64,000 nucleotides of DNA from Nomia melanderi (GCF_051020985.1 NW_027475146.1:1488001-1552000); one strand, 5' to 3'. Counted from the first letter of the stretch, positions 1 to 12,599 are shown. Numbers and translations: made by a program. The notes: generated from the sequence alone by a model not told the origin.

Positions 1-210
1 CTCAGGGTCAGGGGAAAATCCAATGTATATATGGTGATATCTCGGGTGCTATTACAGATAGCGCAATAAACCAAAGTGAATTATCTGCAGGGGTCCCTGG
101 CGCATGAATCTTTGCAGCGGGAACGACCTCGGACCACCAGGGGCCGAGAGAACCACCGTCTCATGGGGTCGGACACTCAGGGTCATGGAAAAATCCAATA
201 TATATCTGGT

Positions 211-384
211 GATATCTCGGGTGCTATTATAGATAGCGCAATAAATCAAAGTGCATTGTCTGTAGGACGCCCTGGCGCATGAATCTGTGCAGCGGGAACG
301 CCTTGGAGCACCAGGGGCCGAGAAAATCACCGTCTCATGGGGTCGGACACTCAGGGTCAGGGAAAAATCCAATATATATCTGGT
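211..384 (+). repeat. 174-bp monomer with a one-base deletion
   Basis: GATATC sites at 211 and 385 are 174 bp apart. The missing base lies in the AACGCCTTGGAGCACC stretch near 298-314, where other monomers read AACGACCTCGGACCACC. Because 174 is divisible by 3, the minus-strand frame stays open into the next monomer, giving an open frame of 106 codons at 52-372. This copy also has unusual substitutions (GTAGGACGCC). Confidence 0.85.
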
Positions 385-476
385 GATATCTCGGGAGCTC
401 TTACAGATAGCGCACTAAACCAAAGTGCATTGTCTGTAGGAGGCCCTGGCCCATGAATCTGTGCAGCGGGATCGAC

Positions 477-497
477 CTCGGACCACCAGGGGCCGAG
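477..497 (+). other. Imperfect hairpin in the GC-rich half (example; once per monomer)
   Basis: CTCGG at 477-481 pairs with CCGAG at 493-497. Inside them, an A/G mismatch (482/492) is followed by CC (483-484) pairing with GG (490-491), leaving a five-base ACCAG loop. Most monomers keep the outer stem. A variant loop with ACGAGGGA (for example near 8180) also keeps the CTCGG/CCGAG stem, while GGACCTAG near 1885 breaks it. Confidence 0.6.
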
Positions 498-561
498 AAA
501 ATCTCCGTCTCATGGGGCCGGACTGTCAGGGTCAGGGAAAAATCCAATATATATCTGGTGA

Positions 562-584
562 TATCTCGGGTGCTATTAGAGATA
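562..584 (+). other. Six-base inverted repeat beside the GATATC site (example)
   Basis: TATCTC at 562-567 and GAGATA at 579-584 are perfect reverse complements separated by 11 bases. The stem exists only in monomers with G at offset 20 (TTAGAGATA); those with C (TTACAGATA) or T (TTATAGATA) lose one pair. Confidence 0.55.
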
Positions 585-1236
585 GCGCAATAAATCAAAG
601 TGAATTATCTGCAGGGGGCCCTGGCGTATGAATCTGTGCAGCGGGAACGACCTCGGACCACCAGGGGCCGAGAAAACTACCGTCTCATGGGGCCGAACAC
701 TCAGGGTCATGGAAAAATCCAATATATATCTGGTGATATCTCGGGTGCTATTATAGATAGCGCAATAAATCAAAGTGCATTGTCTGTAGGAGGCACTGCC
801 GCATGAATCTGTGCAGCGGGATCGGCCTCGGACCACCAGGGGCCCAGAAAATCTCCGTCTCATGGGGCCGGACTGTCAGGGTCAGGGAAAAATCCAATAT
901 ATATCTGGTGAGATCTCGGGTGCTATTAGAGATAGCACAATAAATCAAAGTGAATTATCTGCAGGGGGCCCTGGCGTATGAATCTGTGCAGCGGGAACGA
1001 CCTCGGACCACCAGGGGCCGAGAAAACTACCGTCACATGGGGCCGGACACTCAGGGTCATGGAAAAATCCAATATATATCTGGTGATATCTCGGGTGCTA
1101 TTATAGATAGCGCAATAAATCAAAGTGCATTGTCTGTAGGAGGCACTGCCGCATGAATCTGTGCAGCGGGATCGACCTCGGACCACCAGGGGCCCAGAAA
1201 ATCTCCGTCTCATGGGGCCGGACTGTCAGGGTCAGC

Positions 1237-2886
1237 GAAAAATCCAATATATATCTGGTGATATCTCGGGTGCTATTATAGATAGCCCAATAAATCAAAG
1301 TGCATTGTCTGTAGGAGGCCCTGGCGCATGAATCTGTGCAGCGGGATCGACCTCGGACCACCAGGGGCCGAGAAAACCACCGTCTCATGGGGCCGGACAC
1401 TCAGGGTCAGGGAAAAATCCAATATATATCTGGTGATATCTCGGGTGCTATTACAGATAGCGCAATAAATCAAAGTGCATTGTCTGTAGGAGGCCCTGGA
1501 GCATGAATCTGGGCAGCGGGAACGACCTCGGAACACCACGGGCCGAGAAAATCACCGTTTCATGGGGCCGGACACTCAGGGTCAGGGGAAAATCCAATAT
1601 ATATCTGGTGATATCTCGGGTGCTATTAGAGACAGCGCAATAAACCAAAGTGAATTATCTGCAGGAGGCCATGGCGCATGCATCTGTTCAGCGGGAACGA
1701 CCTCGGAACACCAGGGGCCGAGAAAACCACCGACACATGGGGCCGGACTGTCAGGGTCTGGGAAAAATCCAGTATATATCTGGTAATATCTCGGGTGCTA
1801 TTAGAGATAGCGCAATAAACCAAAGTGCATTGTCTGTAGGAGGCCCTGTCGCATGAATCTGTGCAGCGGGATCGACCTCGGGCCACGGGGGACCTAGAAA
1901 ACCATCGACACATGTGGCCGGACTGTCAGGGTCAAGGAAAAATCCAATATATATCTGGTGATATCTCGGGTGCTATTAGAGATAGCATAATAAATCAAAG
2001 TGTATTGTCTGTAGGAGGCCCTGGCGCATGAATCTGTGCAGCGGGATCGACCTCGCACCACCAGGGGCCGAGAAAATCACCGTCTCATGGGGCTGGACTG
2101 TCAGGGTCAGGGAAAAATCCAATATAAATCTGGTGATATCTCTTGTGCTATTAGAGATAGCGCAATAAATCAAAGTGAATTATCTGCAGGGGGCCCTGGC
2201 GCATGAATGCGTGCAGCGGGAACGATCTCGGACAACCAGGGGCCGAGGAAACCACCGTCTCATGGGGCCGGACTGTCAGGGTAAGGGAAAAATCCAATAT
2301 AAATCTGGTGATATCTCTTGTGCTATTACAGATAGCGCAATAAATCAAAGTGCATTGTCTGCAGGAGGCCCTGGCGCATGAATCTGTGCAGCGGGAACGA
2401 CCTCGGACCACCAGGGGCCGAGAAAACCACCGTCTCATGGGGTCGAACTGTCAGTGTCAGGGAAAAATCCAATATATATCTGGTGATATCTCGGGTGCTA
2501 TTATAGATAGCGCATTAAACCAGAGTACATTGTCTGTAGGAGGCCCTGGCGCATGAATCCGTGCAGCGGCAACGACCTCGGACCACCAGGGGCCGAGAAA
2601 ACCACCGTCTCATGGGGTCGGACACTCAGGGTCAGGGAAATATACAATATATATCTGGTGATATCTCGGGAGCTATTACAGATAGCGCATTAAATCTAAG
2701 TGCATTGTCTGTAGGAGGCCCTGGCGCATGAATCGGTGCAGCGGGGTCGACCTCGGACCACCAGGGGCCGAGAAAACCACCGTCACATGGGGCCGGACTG
2801 TCAGGGTCCGGGAAAAATCCAATATATATCTGGTGATATCTCGGGAGCTATTACAGGTAGCGCATTAAATCTAAGTGCATTGTCTG
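1237..2886 (+). repeat. 1.65 kb segment, copy 1 of a pair (partner 5787-7436)
   Basis: About 9.4 consecutive monomers match 5787-7436 at a constant offset of 4,550 bp, exactly 26 monomers. Rare private variants are shared in the same order: a GGAGCATGAATCTGGGCAG monomer, a GCGCATGCATCTGTTCAG monomer, GGGCCACGGGGGACCTAG near 1880, GTGTATTG near 2000, and AGTACATTG near 2525. By eye I found only four differences (2254/6804, 2364/6914, 2510/7060, 2511/7061). The match ends at 2887/7437, where TAGG and CAGG differ. Confidence 0.85.
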
Positions 2887-3050
2887 TAGGAGGCCCTGTG
2901 GCATGAATCCGTGCAGCGGCAACGACCTCGGCCCACCAGGGCCCGAGAAAACCACCGTCTCATGGGGTCGGACACTCAGGGTCAGGGAAAAATCCAATAT
3001 ATATCTGGTGATATCTCGGGTGCTATTATAGATAGCGCAATAAATCAAAG

Positions 3051-4325
3051 TGAATTATCTGCAGGGGGCCCTGGCGTATGAATCTGTGCAGCGGGAACGA
3101 CCTCGGATCACCAGGGGCCGAGAAAACTACCGTCTCATGGGGCCGGACACTCAGGGTCATGGAAAAATCCAATATATATCTGGTGATATCTCGGGTGCTA
3201 TTATAGATAGCGCAATAAATCAAAGTGCATTGTCTGTAGGAGGCACTGCCGCATGAATCTGTGCAGCGGGATCGACCTCGGACCACCAGGGGCCCAGAAA
3301 ATCTCCGTCTCATGGGGCCGGACTGTCAGGGTCAGGGAAAAATCCAATATATATCTGGTGATATCTCGGGTGCTATTATAGATAGCGCAATAAATCAAAG
3401 TGCATTGTCTGTAGGAGGCACTGCCGCATGAATCTGTGCAGCGGGATCGACCTCGGACCACCAGGGGCCGAGAAAATCTCCGTCTCATGGGGCCGGACTG
3501 TCAGGGTCTGGGAAAAATCCAATATATATCTGGTGATATCTCGGGTGCTATTAGAGATAGCGCAATAAATCAAAGTGAATTATCTGCAGGGGGCCCTGGC
3601 GTATGAATCTGTGCAGCGGGAACGACCTCGGACCACCAGGGGCCGAGAAAACTACCGTCACATGGGGCCGGACACTCAGGGTCATGGAAAAATCCAATAT
3701 ATATCTGGTGATATCTCGGGTGCTATTATAGATAGCGCAATAAATCAAAGTGCATTGTCTGTAGGAGGCACTGCCGCATGAATCTGTGCAGCGGGATCGA
3801 CCTCGGACCACCAGGGGCCCAGAAAATCTCCGTCTCATGGGGCCGGACTGTCAGGGTCAGGGAAAAATCCAATATATATCTGGTGATATCTCGGGAGCTA
3901 TTACAGATAGCGCATTAAATCTAAGTGCATTGTCTGTAGGAGGCACTGGCGAATGAATCTGTGCAGCAGGAACTACCTAGTACCACCAGGGGCCGAGAAA
4001 ATTACAGATATTCGGTATCCGTCACCCATGGTCATGTAAAAATCCAGCATATATCTGGTGATATCTCGGGTGCTATTACAGATAGCGCAATAAACCAAAG
4101 TGAATTGTCTGCAGGAAGCCTTGGCGCATGAATCTGTTCAGCGGGATCGACCTCGGACCACCAGGGGCCGAGAAAACCAACGTCTCATGGGGTCGGACGC
4201 TCAGGGTCAGCGAAAAATCCAATATATATCTGGTGATATCTCGGGTGCTATTATAGATAGCCCAATAAATCAAAGTGCATTGTCTGTAGGAGGCCCTGGC
4301 GCATGAATCTGTGCAGCGGGATCGA
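3051..4325 (+). repeat. 9-monomer block, copy 1 (offset 1575 bp to copy 2)
   Basis: The block is an ordered run of diagnostic monomers: a GGCGTATG type at 3051, GGCACTGCCGCATG types at 3226 and 3401, GGCGTATG at 3576, GGCACTGCCG at 3751, a divergent-segment monomer at 3885-4059, then AAGCCTTGGCGCATG at 4101. The same order recurs at +1575 bp (nine monomers). The match stops near 4330, where GAACACC in this copy faces GACCACC in the other. The GGCGTATG/GGCACTGCCG pair also appears at 601-1150 and 8826-9200, so it is an older dimer or trimer motif of the left part of the window. Confidence 0.85.
3885..4059 (+). repeat. Divergent-segment (type D) monomer 1
   Basis: The monomer is 175 bp, but bases 4002-4037 (offsets 118-153) read TTACAGATATTCGG... 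instead of the usual CCACCGTCTCATGGGG.... The replaced stretch is 36 bp in both forms. The left half also has type-D markers: GGCACTGGCGAATG and GCAGGAAC. It carries GGTATCC where most type D copies have GGAATCC. Confidence 0.9.
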
Positions 4326-4625
4326 CCTCGGAACACCAGGGGCCGAGAAAACCACCGTCTCATGGGGTCGGACACTCAGGGTCAGGGAAAAATCCAATAT
4401 ATATCTGGTGATATCTCGGGTGCTATTATAGATAGCGCAATAAATCAAAGTGCATTGTCTGTAGGAGGCACTGCCGCATGAATCTGTGCAGCGGGATCGA
4501 CCTCGGACCACCAGGGGCCGAGAAAATCTCCGTCTCATGGGGCCGGACTGTCAGGGTCAGGGAAAAATCCAATATATATCTGGTGATATCTCGGGTGCTA
4601 TTAGAGATAGCGCAATAAATCAAAG

Positions 4626-5900
4626 TGAATTATCTGCAGGGGGCCCTGGCGTATGAATCTGTGCAGCGGGAACGACCTCGGACCACCAGGGGCCGAGAAA
4701 ACTACCGTCTCATGGGGCCGGACACTCAGGGTCATGGAAAAATCCAATATATATCTGGTGATATCTCGGGTGCTATTATAGATAGCGCAATAAATCAAAG
4801 TGCATTGTCTGTAGGAGGCACTGCCGCATGAATCTGTGCAGCGGGATCGACCTCGGACCACCAGGGGCCCAGAAAATCTCCGTCTCATGGGTCCGGACTG
4901 TCAGGGTCAGGGAAAAATCCAATATATATCTGGTGATATCTCGGGTGCTATTATAGATAGCGCAATAAATCAAAGTGCATTGTCTGTAGGAGGCACTGCC
5001 GCATGAATCTGTGCAGCGGGATCGACCTCGGACCACCAGGGGCCGAGAAAATCTCCGTCTCATGGGGCCGGACTGTCAGGGTCAGGGAAAAATCCAATAT
5101 ATATCTGGTGATATCTCGGGTGCTATTAGAGATAGCGCAATAAATCAAAGTGAATTATCTGCAGGGGGCCCTGGCGTATGAATCTGTGCAGCGGGAACGA
5201 CCTCGGACCACCAGGGGCCGAGAAAACTACCGTCTCATGGGGCCGGACACTCAGGGTCATGGAAAAATCCAATATATATCTGGTGATATCTCGGGTGCTA
5301 TTATAGATAGCGCAATAAATCAAAGTGCATTGTCTGTAGGAGGCACTGCCGCATGAATCTGTGCAGCGGGATCGACCTCGGACCACCAGGGGCCCAGAAA
5401 ATCTCCGTCTCATGGGGCCGGACTGTCAGGGTCAGGGAAAAATCCAATATATATCTGGTGATATCTCGGGAGCTATTACAGATAGCGCATTAAATCTAAG
5501 TGCATTGTCTGTAGGAGGCACTGGCGAATGAATCTGTGCAGCAGGAACTACCTAGTACCACCAGGGGCCGAGAAAATTACAGATATTCGGTATCCGTCAC
5601 CCATGGTCATGTAAAAATCCAGCATATATCTGGTGATATCTCGGGTGCTATTACAGATAGCGCAATAAACCAAAGTGAATTGTCTGCAGGAAGCCTTGGC
5701 GCATGAATCTGTTCAGCGGGATCGACCTCGGACCACCAGGGGCCGAGAAAACCAACGTCTCATGGGGTCGGACGCTCAGGGTCAGCGAAAAATCCAATAT
5801 ATATCTGGTGATATCTCGGGTGCTATTATAGATAGCCCAATAAATCAAAGTGCATTGTCTGTAGGAGGCCCTGGCGCATGAATCTGTGCAGCGGGATCGA
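4626..5900 (+). repeat. 9-monomer block, copy 2
   Basis: The same ordered variants as 3051-4325 are shifted by exactly 1,575 bp. Differences are rare; one example is CATGGGTCCGG at 4888-4898, where the first copy has CATGGGGCCGG. It includes the divergent-segment monomer at 5460-5634. Confidence 0.85.
5460..5634 (+). repeat. Type D monomer 2
   Basis: The divergent 36 bp are at 5577-5612. This is the +1575 bp duplicate of the monomer at 3885 and shares its private GGTATCC and CTAGTACCACC variants. Confidence 0.9.
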
Positions 5901-7436
5901 CCTCGGACCACCAGGGGCCGAGAAAACCACCGTCTCATGGGGCCGGACACTCAGGGTCAGGGAAAAATCCAATATATATCTGGTGATATCTCGGGTGCTA
6001 TTACAGATAGCGCAATAAATCAAAGTGCATTGTCTGTAGGAGGCCCTGGAGCATGAATCTGGGCAGCGGGAACGACCTCGGAACACCACGGGCCGAGAAA
6101 ATCACCGTTTCATGGGGCCGGACACTCAGGGTCAGGGGAAAATCCAATATATATCTGGTGATATCTCGGGTGCTATTAGAGACAGCGCAATAAACCAAAG
6201 TGAATTATCTGCAGGAGGCCATGGCGCATGCATCTGTTCAGCGGGAACGACCTCGGAACACCAGGGGCCGAGAAAACCACCGACACATGGGGCCGGACTG
6301 TCAGGGTCTGGGAAAAATCCAGTATATATCTGGTAATATCTCGGGTGCTATTAGAGATAGCGCAATAAACCAAAGTGCATTGTCTGTAGGAGGCCCTGTC
6401 GCATGAATCTGTGCAGCGGGATCGACCTCGGGCCACGGGGGACCTAGAAAACCATCGACACATGTGGCCGGACTGTCAGGGTCAAGGAAAAATCCAATAT
6501 ATATCTGGTGATATCTCGGGTGCTATTAGAGATAGCATAATAAATCAAAGTGTATTGTCTGTAGGAGGCCCTGGCGCATGAATCTGTGCAGCGGGATCGA
6601 CCTCGCACCACCAGGGGCCGAGAAAATCACCGTCTCATGGGGCTGGACTGTCAGGGTCAGGGAAAAATCCAATATAAATCTGGTGATATCTCTTGTGCTA
6701 TTAGAGATAGCGCAATAAATCAAAGTGAATTATCTGCAGGGGGCCCTGGCGCATGAATGCGTGCAGCGGGAACGATCTCGGACAACCAGGGGCCGAGGAA
6801 ACCTCCGTCTCATGGGGCCGGACTGTCAGGGTAAGGGAAAAATCCAATATAAATCTGGTGATATCTCTTGTGCTATTACAGATAGCGCAATAAATCAAAG
6901 TGCATTGTCTGCATGAGGCCCTGGCGCATGAATCTGTGCAGCGGGAACGACCTCGGACCACCAGGGGCCGAGAAAACCACCGTCTCATGGGGTCGAACTG
7001 TCAGTGTCAGGGAAAAATCCAATATATATCTGGTGATATCTCGGGTGCTATTATAGATAATGCATTAAACCAGAGTACATTGTCTGTAGGAGGCCCTGGC
7101 GCATGAATCCGTGCAGCGGCAACGACCTCGGACCACCAGGGGCCGAGAAAACCACCGTCTCATGGGGTCGGACACTCAGGGTCAGGGAAATATACAATAT
7201 ATATCTGGTGATATCTCGGGAGCTATTACAGATAGCGCATTAAATCTAAGTGCATTGTCTGTAGGAGGCCCTGGCGCATGAATCGGTGCAGCGGGGTCGA
7301 CCTCGGACCACCAGGGGCCGAGAAAACCACCGTCACATGGGGCCGGACTGTCAGGGTCCGGGAAAAATCCAATATATATCTGGTGATATCTCGGGAGCTA
7401 TTACAGGTAGCGCATTAAATCTAAGTGCATTGTCTG
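5787..7436 (+). repeat. 1.65 kb segment, copy 2 of a pair (partner 1237-2886)
   Basis: This is the second copy of the block at 1237-2886, with the same order of private variants and about four visible differences. Its left junction follows the second 9-monomer copy (4626-5900), so two duplication histories meet near 5.8 kb. The paired difference at 7060-7061 (GC to AT) lies in the GATAGCGC element. Confidence 0.85.
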
Positions 7437-7747
7437 CAGGAGGCCCTGGCGCATGAATCTGTGCAGCGGGAACGACCTCGGACCACCAGGGGCCGAGAAA
7501 ACCACCGTCTCATGGGGTCGAACTGTCAGGGTCAGGGAAAAATCCAATATATATCTGGTGATATCTCGGGTGCTATTATAGATAGCGCAATAAATCAAAG
7601 TGCATTGTCTGTAGGAGGCCCTGGCGCATGAATCTGTGCAGCGGGATCGACCTCGGACCACCAGGGGCCGAGAAAACCACCGTCTCATGGGGCCGGACAC
7701 TCAGGGTCAGGGAAAAATCCAACATATATCTGGTGATATCTCGGGTG

Positions 7748-8550
7748 CTAATAGAGATAGCGCAATAAACCAAAGTGAATTATCTGCAGGAGGCCCTGGC
7801 GCATGAATGTGGCCAGCGGGAACGACCTGGGATCACCAGGGGCCGAGACAACCACCGTCTCATGGGGCCGGACACTCAGGGTCAGGGAAAAATCCAATAT
7901 ATATCTGGTGATATCTCGTGTGCTATTAGAGATAGCGGAATAAATCAAAGTGCATTGTCTGTAGGAGACACTGGCGAATGAATCTGTGCAGCAGGAACGA
8001 CCTCGGACCACCAGGGGCCGAGAAAATTGCAGATATTCGGAATCCGTCATCTAAGGTCATGTAAAAATCCAGCATATATCTGGCGATATCTCGGGTGCTA
8101 TTAGAGATAGCGCAATAAATCAAAGGGAATTATCTGCAGGGGACCCTGGCGCAAGAATCTGTGCAGCGGGATCGTCCTCGGACCACGAGGGACCGAGAAA
8201 ACCATCGACACATGGGGCCGGACTGTCAGGGTCAAGGAAAAATCCAATATATATCTGGTGATATCTCGGGTGCTATTAGAGATAGCGCAATAAGCCAAAG
8301 TGCATTGTCTGTAGGAGGCCCTGGCGCATGAATCTGTGCAGCGGGATCGAGCTCGGACCACCAGGGGCCGAGAAAACCACCGTCTCATGGGGCCGGACAC
8401 TCAGGGTCAGGGAAAAGTCCAATATATATCTGGTGATATCTCGGGTGCTATTACAGATAGCGCAATAAATCAAAGTGCATTGTCTGTAGGAGGCCCTGGA
8501 GCATGAATCTGGGCAGCGGGAACGACCTAGGAACACCAGAGGCCGAGAAA
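7748..8550 (+). repeat. Block B, copy 1 (others at 16.33, 18.78, 21.83 kb)
   Basis: The run of variants is a GAATTATCTGCAGG monomer, the TTGCAG type D monomer, a GTCCTCGGACCACGAGGGACC monomer and a GATCGAGCTCGG monomer, followed by GGAGCATGAATCTGGGCAG. The same order recurs at 16,327, 18,779 and (without the last monomer) about 21,830. Offsets are 8,579, 2,452 and 2,975 bp, all near whole numbers of monomers. Confidence 0.8.
7910..8084 (+). repeat. Type D monomer 3 (TTGCAG form)
   Basis: The divergent 36 bp are at 8027-8062, beginning TTGCAGATATTCGG rather than TTACAG, with CATCTAAGG in place of CACCCAAGG. This defines a second type D allele, shared with the copies at 16489, 18941 and 21916. 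The following monomer junction reads TGGCGATATC instead of TGGTGATATC. Confidence 0.9.
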
Positions 8551-9359
8551 ACCACCGTCACATGGGGCCGGGCACTCAGGGTCAGGGGAAAATCCAATAT
8601 ATATCTGGTGATATCTCGGGTGCTATTATAGATAGCGCAATAAATCAAAGTGCATTGTCTGTAGGAGGCCCTGGCGCATGAATCTGTGCAGCGGGATCGA
8701 CCTCGGAACACCAGGGGCCGAGAAAACCACCGTCTCATGGGGTCGGACACTCAGGGTCAGGGAAAAATCCAATATATATCTGGTGATATCTCGGGTGCTA
8801 TTATAGATAGCGCAATAAATCAAAGTGCATTGTCTGTAGGAGGCACTGCCGCATGAATCTGTGCAGCGGGATCGACCTCGGACCACCAGGGGCCGAGAAA
8901 ATCTCCGTCTCATGGGGCCGGACTGTCAGGGTCAGGGAAAAATCCAATATATATCTGGTTATATCTCGGGTGCTATTAGAGATAGCGCAATAAATCAAAG
9001 TGAATTATCTGCAGGGGGCCCTGGCGTATGAATCTGTGCAGCGGGAACGACCTCGGACCACCAGGGGCCGAGAAAACTACCGTCTCATGGGGCCGGGCAC
9101 TCAGGGTCATGGAAAAATCCAATATATATCTGGTGATATCTCGGGTGCTATTATAGATAGCGCAATAAATCAAAGTGCATTGTCTGTAGGAGGCACTGCC
9201 GCATGAATCTGTGCAGCGGGATCGACCTCGGACCACCAGGGGCCCAGAAAATCTCCGTCTCATGGGGCCGGACTGTCAGGGTCAGGGAAAAATCCAATAT
9301 ATATCTGGTGATATCTCGGGTGCTATTATAGATAGCGCAATAAATCAAAGTGCATTGTC

Positions 9360-11408
9360 TGCAGGAGGCCCTGGAGCATACATCTGTTCAGCGGGAACGA
9401 CCTCGGACCACCAGGGGCCGAGAAAACCACAGTCTCATGGGGCCGGAATGTCAGGGTCAGGGAAAAATCCAATATATATCTGGTGATATCTCGGCTGCTA
9501 TTAGAGATAGCGCAATAAACCAAAGTAAATTATTTGCAGGAGGCCCTGGCGCATGAATCTGTGCAATGGCAACGAGCTCGGACCACCAGGGGCCGAGAAA
9601 ACCACCGAAACATGGGGCCGGACAGTCAGGGTCAGGGAAAAATCCAGTATATATCTGGTGTTATCTCGGGTGCTATTAGAGATAGCGCAATAAACCAAAG
9701 TGCATTGTCTGTAGGAGGACCTGGCGCATGAATATGTGCAGCGGGAACGACCTCGGACCATCAGGGGCCGAGAAAACCACCGTCTCATGGGGTCGGACAC
9801 TCAGGGTCAGGGAAAAATCCAATATATATCTGGTGATATCTTGGGTGCTATTAGAGATAGCGCAATAAATCAAAGTGAATTATCTGCAGGGGGCCCTGGC
9901 GCATGAATCTGTGCAGCGGGATCGGCCTCGGACTACGAGGGACCGAGAAAACCACCGTCTCATGGGGTCGGTCACTCACGGTCATTGAAAAATCCTATAT
10001 ATATCTGGTGATACCTCGGGTGCTATTAGAGATAGCGCAATCAATCAAAGTGCACTGTCTGCAGGAGGCCCTAGCGCATGAATCTGTGCAGCGGGAACGA
10101 CCTCGGACAACCAGGGGCCGAGAAAACCACCGTCTCATGGGGTCGGACACTCAGGGTCAGCGAAAAATCCAATATATATCTGGTGATATCTCGGGTGCTA
10201 TTACAGATAACGCAATAAACCAAAGTGCATTGTCTGTAGGAGGCCCTGGCGCATGAATATGTGCAGCAGGAACGACCTCGGACTACGAGGGACCGAGAAA
10301 ACCATCGACACATGGGGCCAGACACTCAGGGTCAGGGAAAAATTCAACATATATCTGGTGATATCTCGGCTGCTATTAGAGATAGCGCAATAAATCAAAG
10401 TGCATTGTCTGTAGGAGGCACTGGCGAATGAATCTGTGCAGCGGGAACGACCTCGGACCCCAGGGGCCGAGAAAACTACCGTCTCATGGGGCCGGACACT
10501 CAGGGTCATGGAAAAATCCAATATATATCTGGTGATATCTCGGGTGCTATTAGAGATAGCGCAATAAATCAAAGTGAATTATCTGCAGGGGGCCCTGGCG
10601 CATGAATCTGTGCAGCGGGATCGGCCTCGGACTACGAGGGACCGAGAAAACCACCGTCTCATGGGGTCGGTCACTCACGGTCATCGGGAAATCCAATATA
10701 AATCTGGTGATACCTCGGGTGCTATTAGAGATAGCGCAATCAATCAAAGTGCACTGTCTGCAGGAGGCCCTAGCGCATGAATCTGTGCAGCGGGATCGAC
10801 CCCGGACCACCAGGGGCCGAGAAAATCACTACCTCACGGGGCCGGACAGCCAGGGTCAGGGAAAAATCCAATATATATCTGGTGATATCTCGGGTGCTAT
10901 TAGAGATAGCGCAATAAATCAAAGTGAATTATCTGCAGGGTGCCCGGGCGCATGAATCGGTGCAGCGGGATCGACCTCGGACTACGAGGGACCGAGAAAA
11001 CCATCGACACATGGGGCCGGACACTCAGAGTCAGGGACATATCCAATATATATCTGGTGATATCTCGGGTGCTATTAGGGATAGAACAATAAATCAAAGT
11101 CCATTGTCTGCAGGAGGCGCTAGCGCATGAATCTGTGCAGCGGGATCGACCTCGGACCACCAGGGGTCGATAAAACCACCGAAACATGGGGCCGGGCACT
11201 CAGTGTCTGGGAAAAATCCAATATATATCTGTTGATATCTCGGGTGCTATTACAGATAACGCAATAAATCAAAGTGCATTGTCTGTAGGAGTTACTGGCG
11301 AATGAATCTGTGCAGCCGGAACGACCTCGGACCACCTGGGGCCGAGGAAATTACAGATATTCGGAATCCGTCACACAAGGTCATGTAAAAATCCAGCATA
11401 TATCTGGT
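9360..11408 (+). repeat. Block C, copy 1 (partner about 19691-21390)
   Basis: Distinctive monomers shared with 19.69-21.39 kb include GGAGCATACATCTGTTCAG, GTAAATTATTTGCAGG, TGTGCAATGGCAACGAGC, the GGACTACGAGGGACC monomer with a GATACCTCGGG start, and the type D monomer at 11234. The offset is 10,331 bp up to about 10.2 kb and 9,982 bp from about 10.8 kb, so the other copy lacks about two monomers and has a rearranged middle. A one-base deletion at 10457-10461 (GGACCCCAGG) accounts for the odd base. Confidence 0.8.
11234..11408 (+). repeat. Type D monomer 4
   Basis: The divergent 36 bp are at 11351-11386. The left half has the type D marker GGCGAATG, with GTTACTGG before it and GCAGCCGGAAC after it. 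Its counterpart at 21216-21390 has a canonical-like left half, so the two copies differ by a local exchange. Confidence 0.9.
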
Positions 11409-12599
11409 GATATCTCGGGTGCTATTAGAGATAGCGCAATAAACCAAAGTGAATTATCTGCAGGAGGCCCTGGCGCATGAATCTGTGCAGCGGAACGACC
11501 TCAGACGACCAGGGGCCGAGAAAACCACAGTCTCATGGGGCCGGACTCTCAGGGTCAGGGAAAAATCCAATATATAACTGGTGATATCTCGGGAGCTATT
11601 ACAGATAGCGCAATAAATCAGAATGCATTATGTGCAGGAGGCCCTGGCTCATGAATCTGTGCAGCGGGGACGACCTCAGACCACCAGTGGCCGAGAAAAC
11701 CACAGTCTCATGGGGCCGGACACTCAGGGTCAGGGGAAAATCCAATATATATCTGGTGATATCTCGGGTGCTATTAGAGATAGCGCAATAAACCAACGTT
11801 AAATATCTGTAGAAGGCCCTGGCGCATGAATCTGTGAAGCGGGAACGACCTCGGACCACCAGGGGCCGAGAGAACCACAGTGTCATGGTGCCGGACACTC
11901 AGGGTCAGGGAAAAATCCAATATATATGTGGTGATATCTCGGGTGCTATTAGAGATAGCGCAATAAACCAAAGGGAATTATCTGCAGGAGGCCCTGGCGC
12001 ATGAATCTATGCAGCGGGAACGACCTCGGACCACAAGGGGCCGAGAAAACCACCGTCTCATGGGGCCGGAAGCTCAGGTTCAGGGAAAAATCCAATATAT
12101 ATCTGGTGATATCTCGGCTGCTATTAGAGATAGCGCAAGAAATCAAAGTGAATTATCTGCAGGGGGCCCTGGCGCATGAATCTGTGCAGCGGGATCGACC
12201 TCGGACCACGAGGGGCCGAGAAAATCACTGTCTCATGGAGTCCGACACTCAGGGTCAGGGAAAAATCCAATATATATCCTGGTGATATCTCAGGTGCTAT
12301 TATAGATAGCGCAATAAATCAAGGTGCATTGTCTGTAGGAGGCCCTGGCGCATGAATCTGTGCAGCGGGTACGACCTCGGACCACCAGGGGCCGAGAAAA
12401 TCACTGTCTCATGGAGTCCGACACTCAGGGTCAGGGAAAAATCCAATATATATCCTGGTGATATCTCAGGTGCTATTATAGATAGCGCAATAAATCAAGG
12501 TGCATTGTCCGTAGGAGGCCCTGGCGCATGAATCTGTGCAGCGGTATCGACCTCGGACCACCAGGGGCCGAGAAAATCACCGTCTCATGGGGCCGGACT

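Noticed and set aside
161..210. TATA-box promoter in the ATATATAT tract
   Set aside because: The tract is in every monomer and is explained by the repeat; no initiator, downstream gene or consistent start signal accompanies it.
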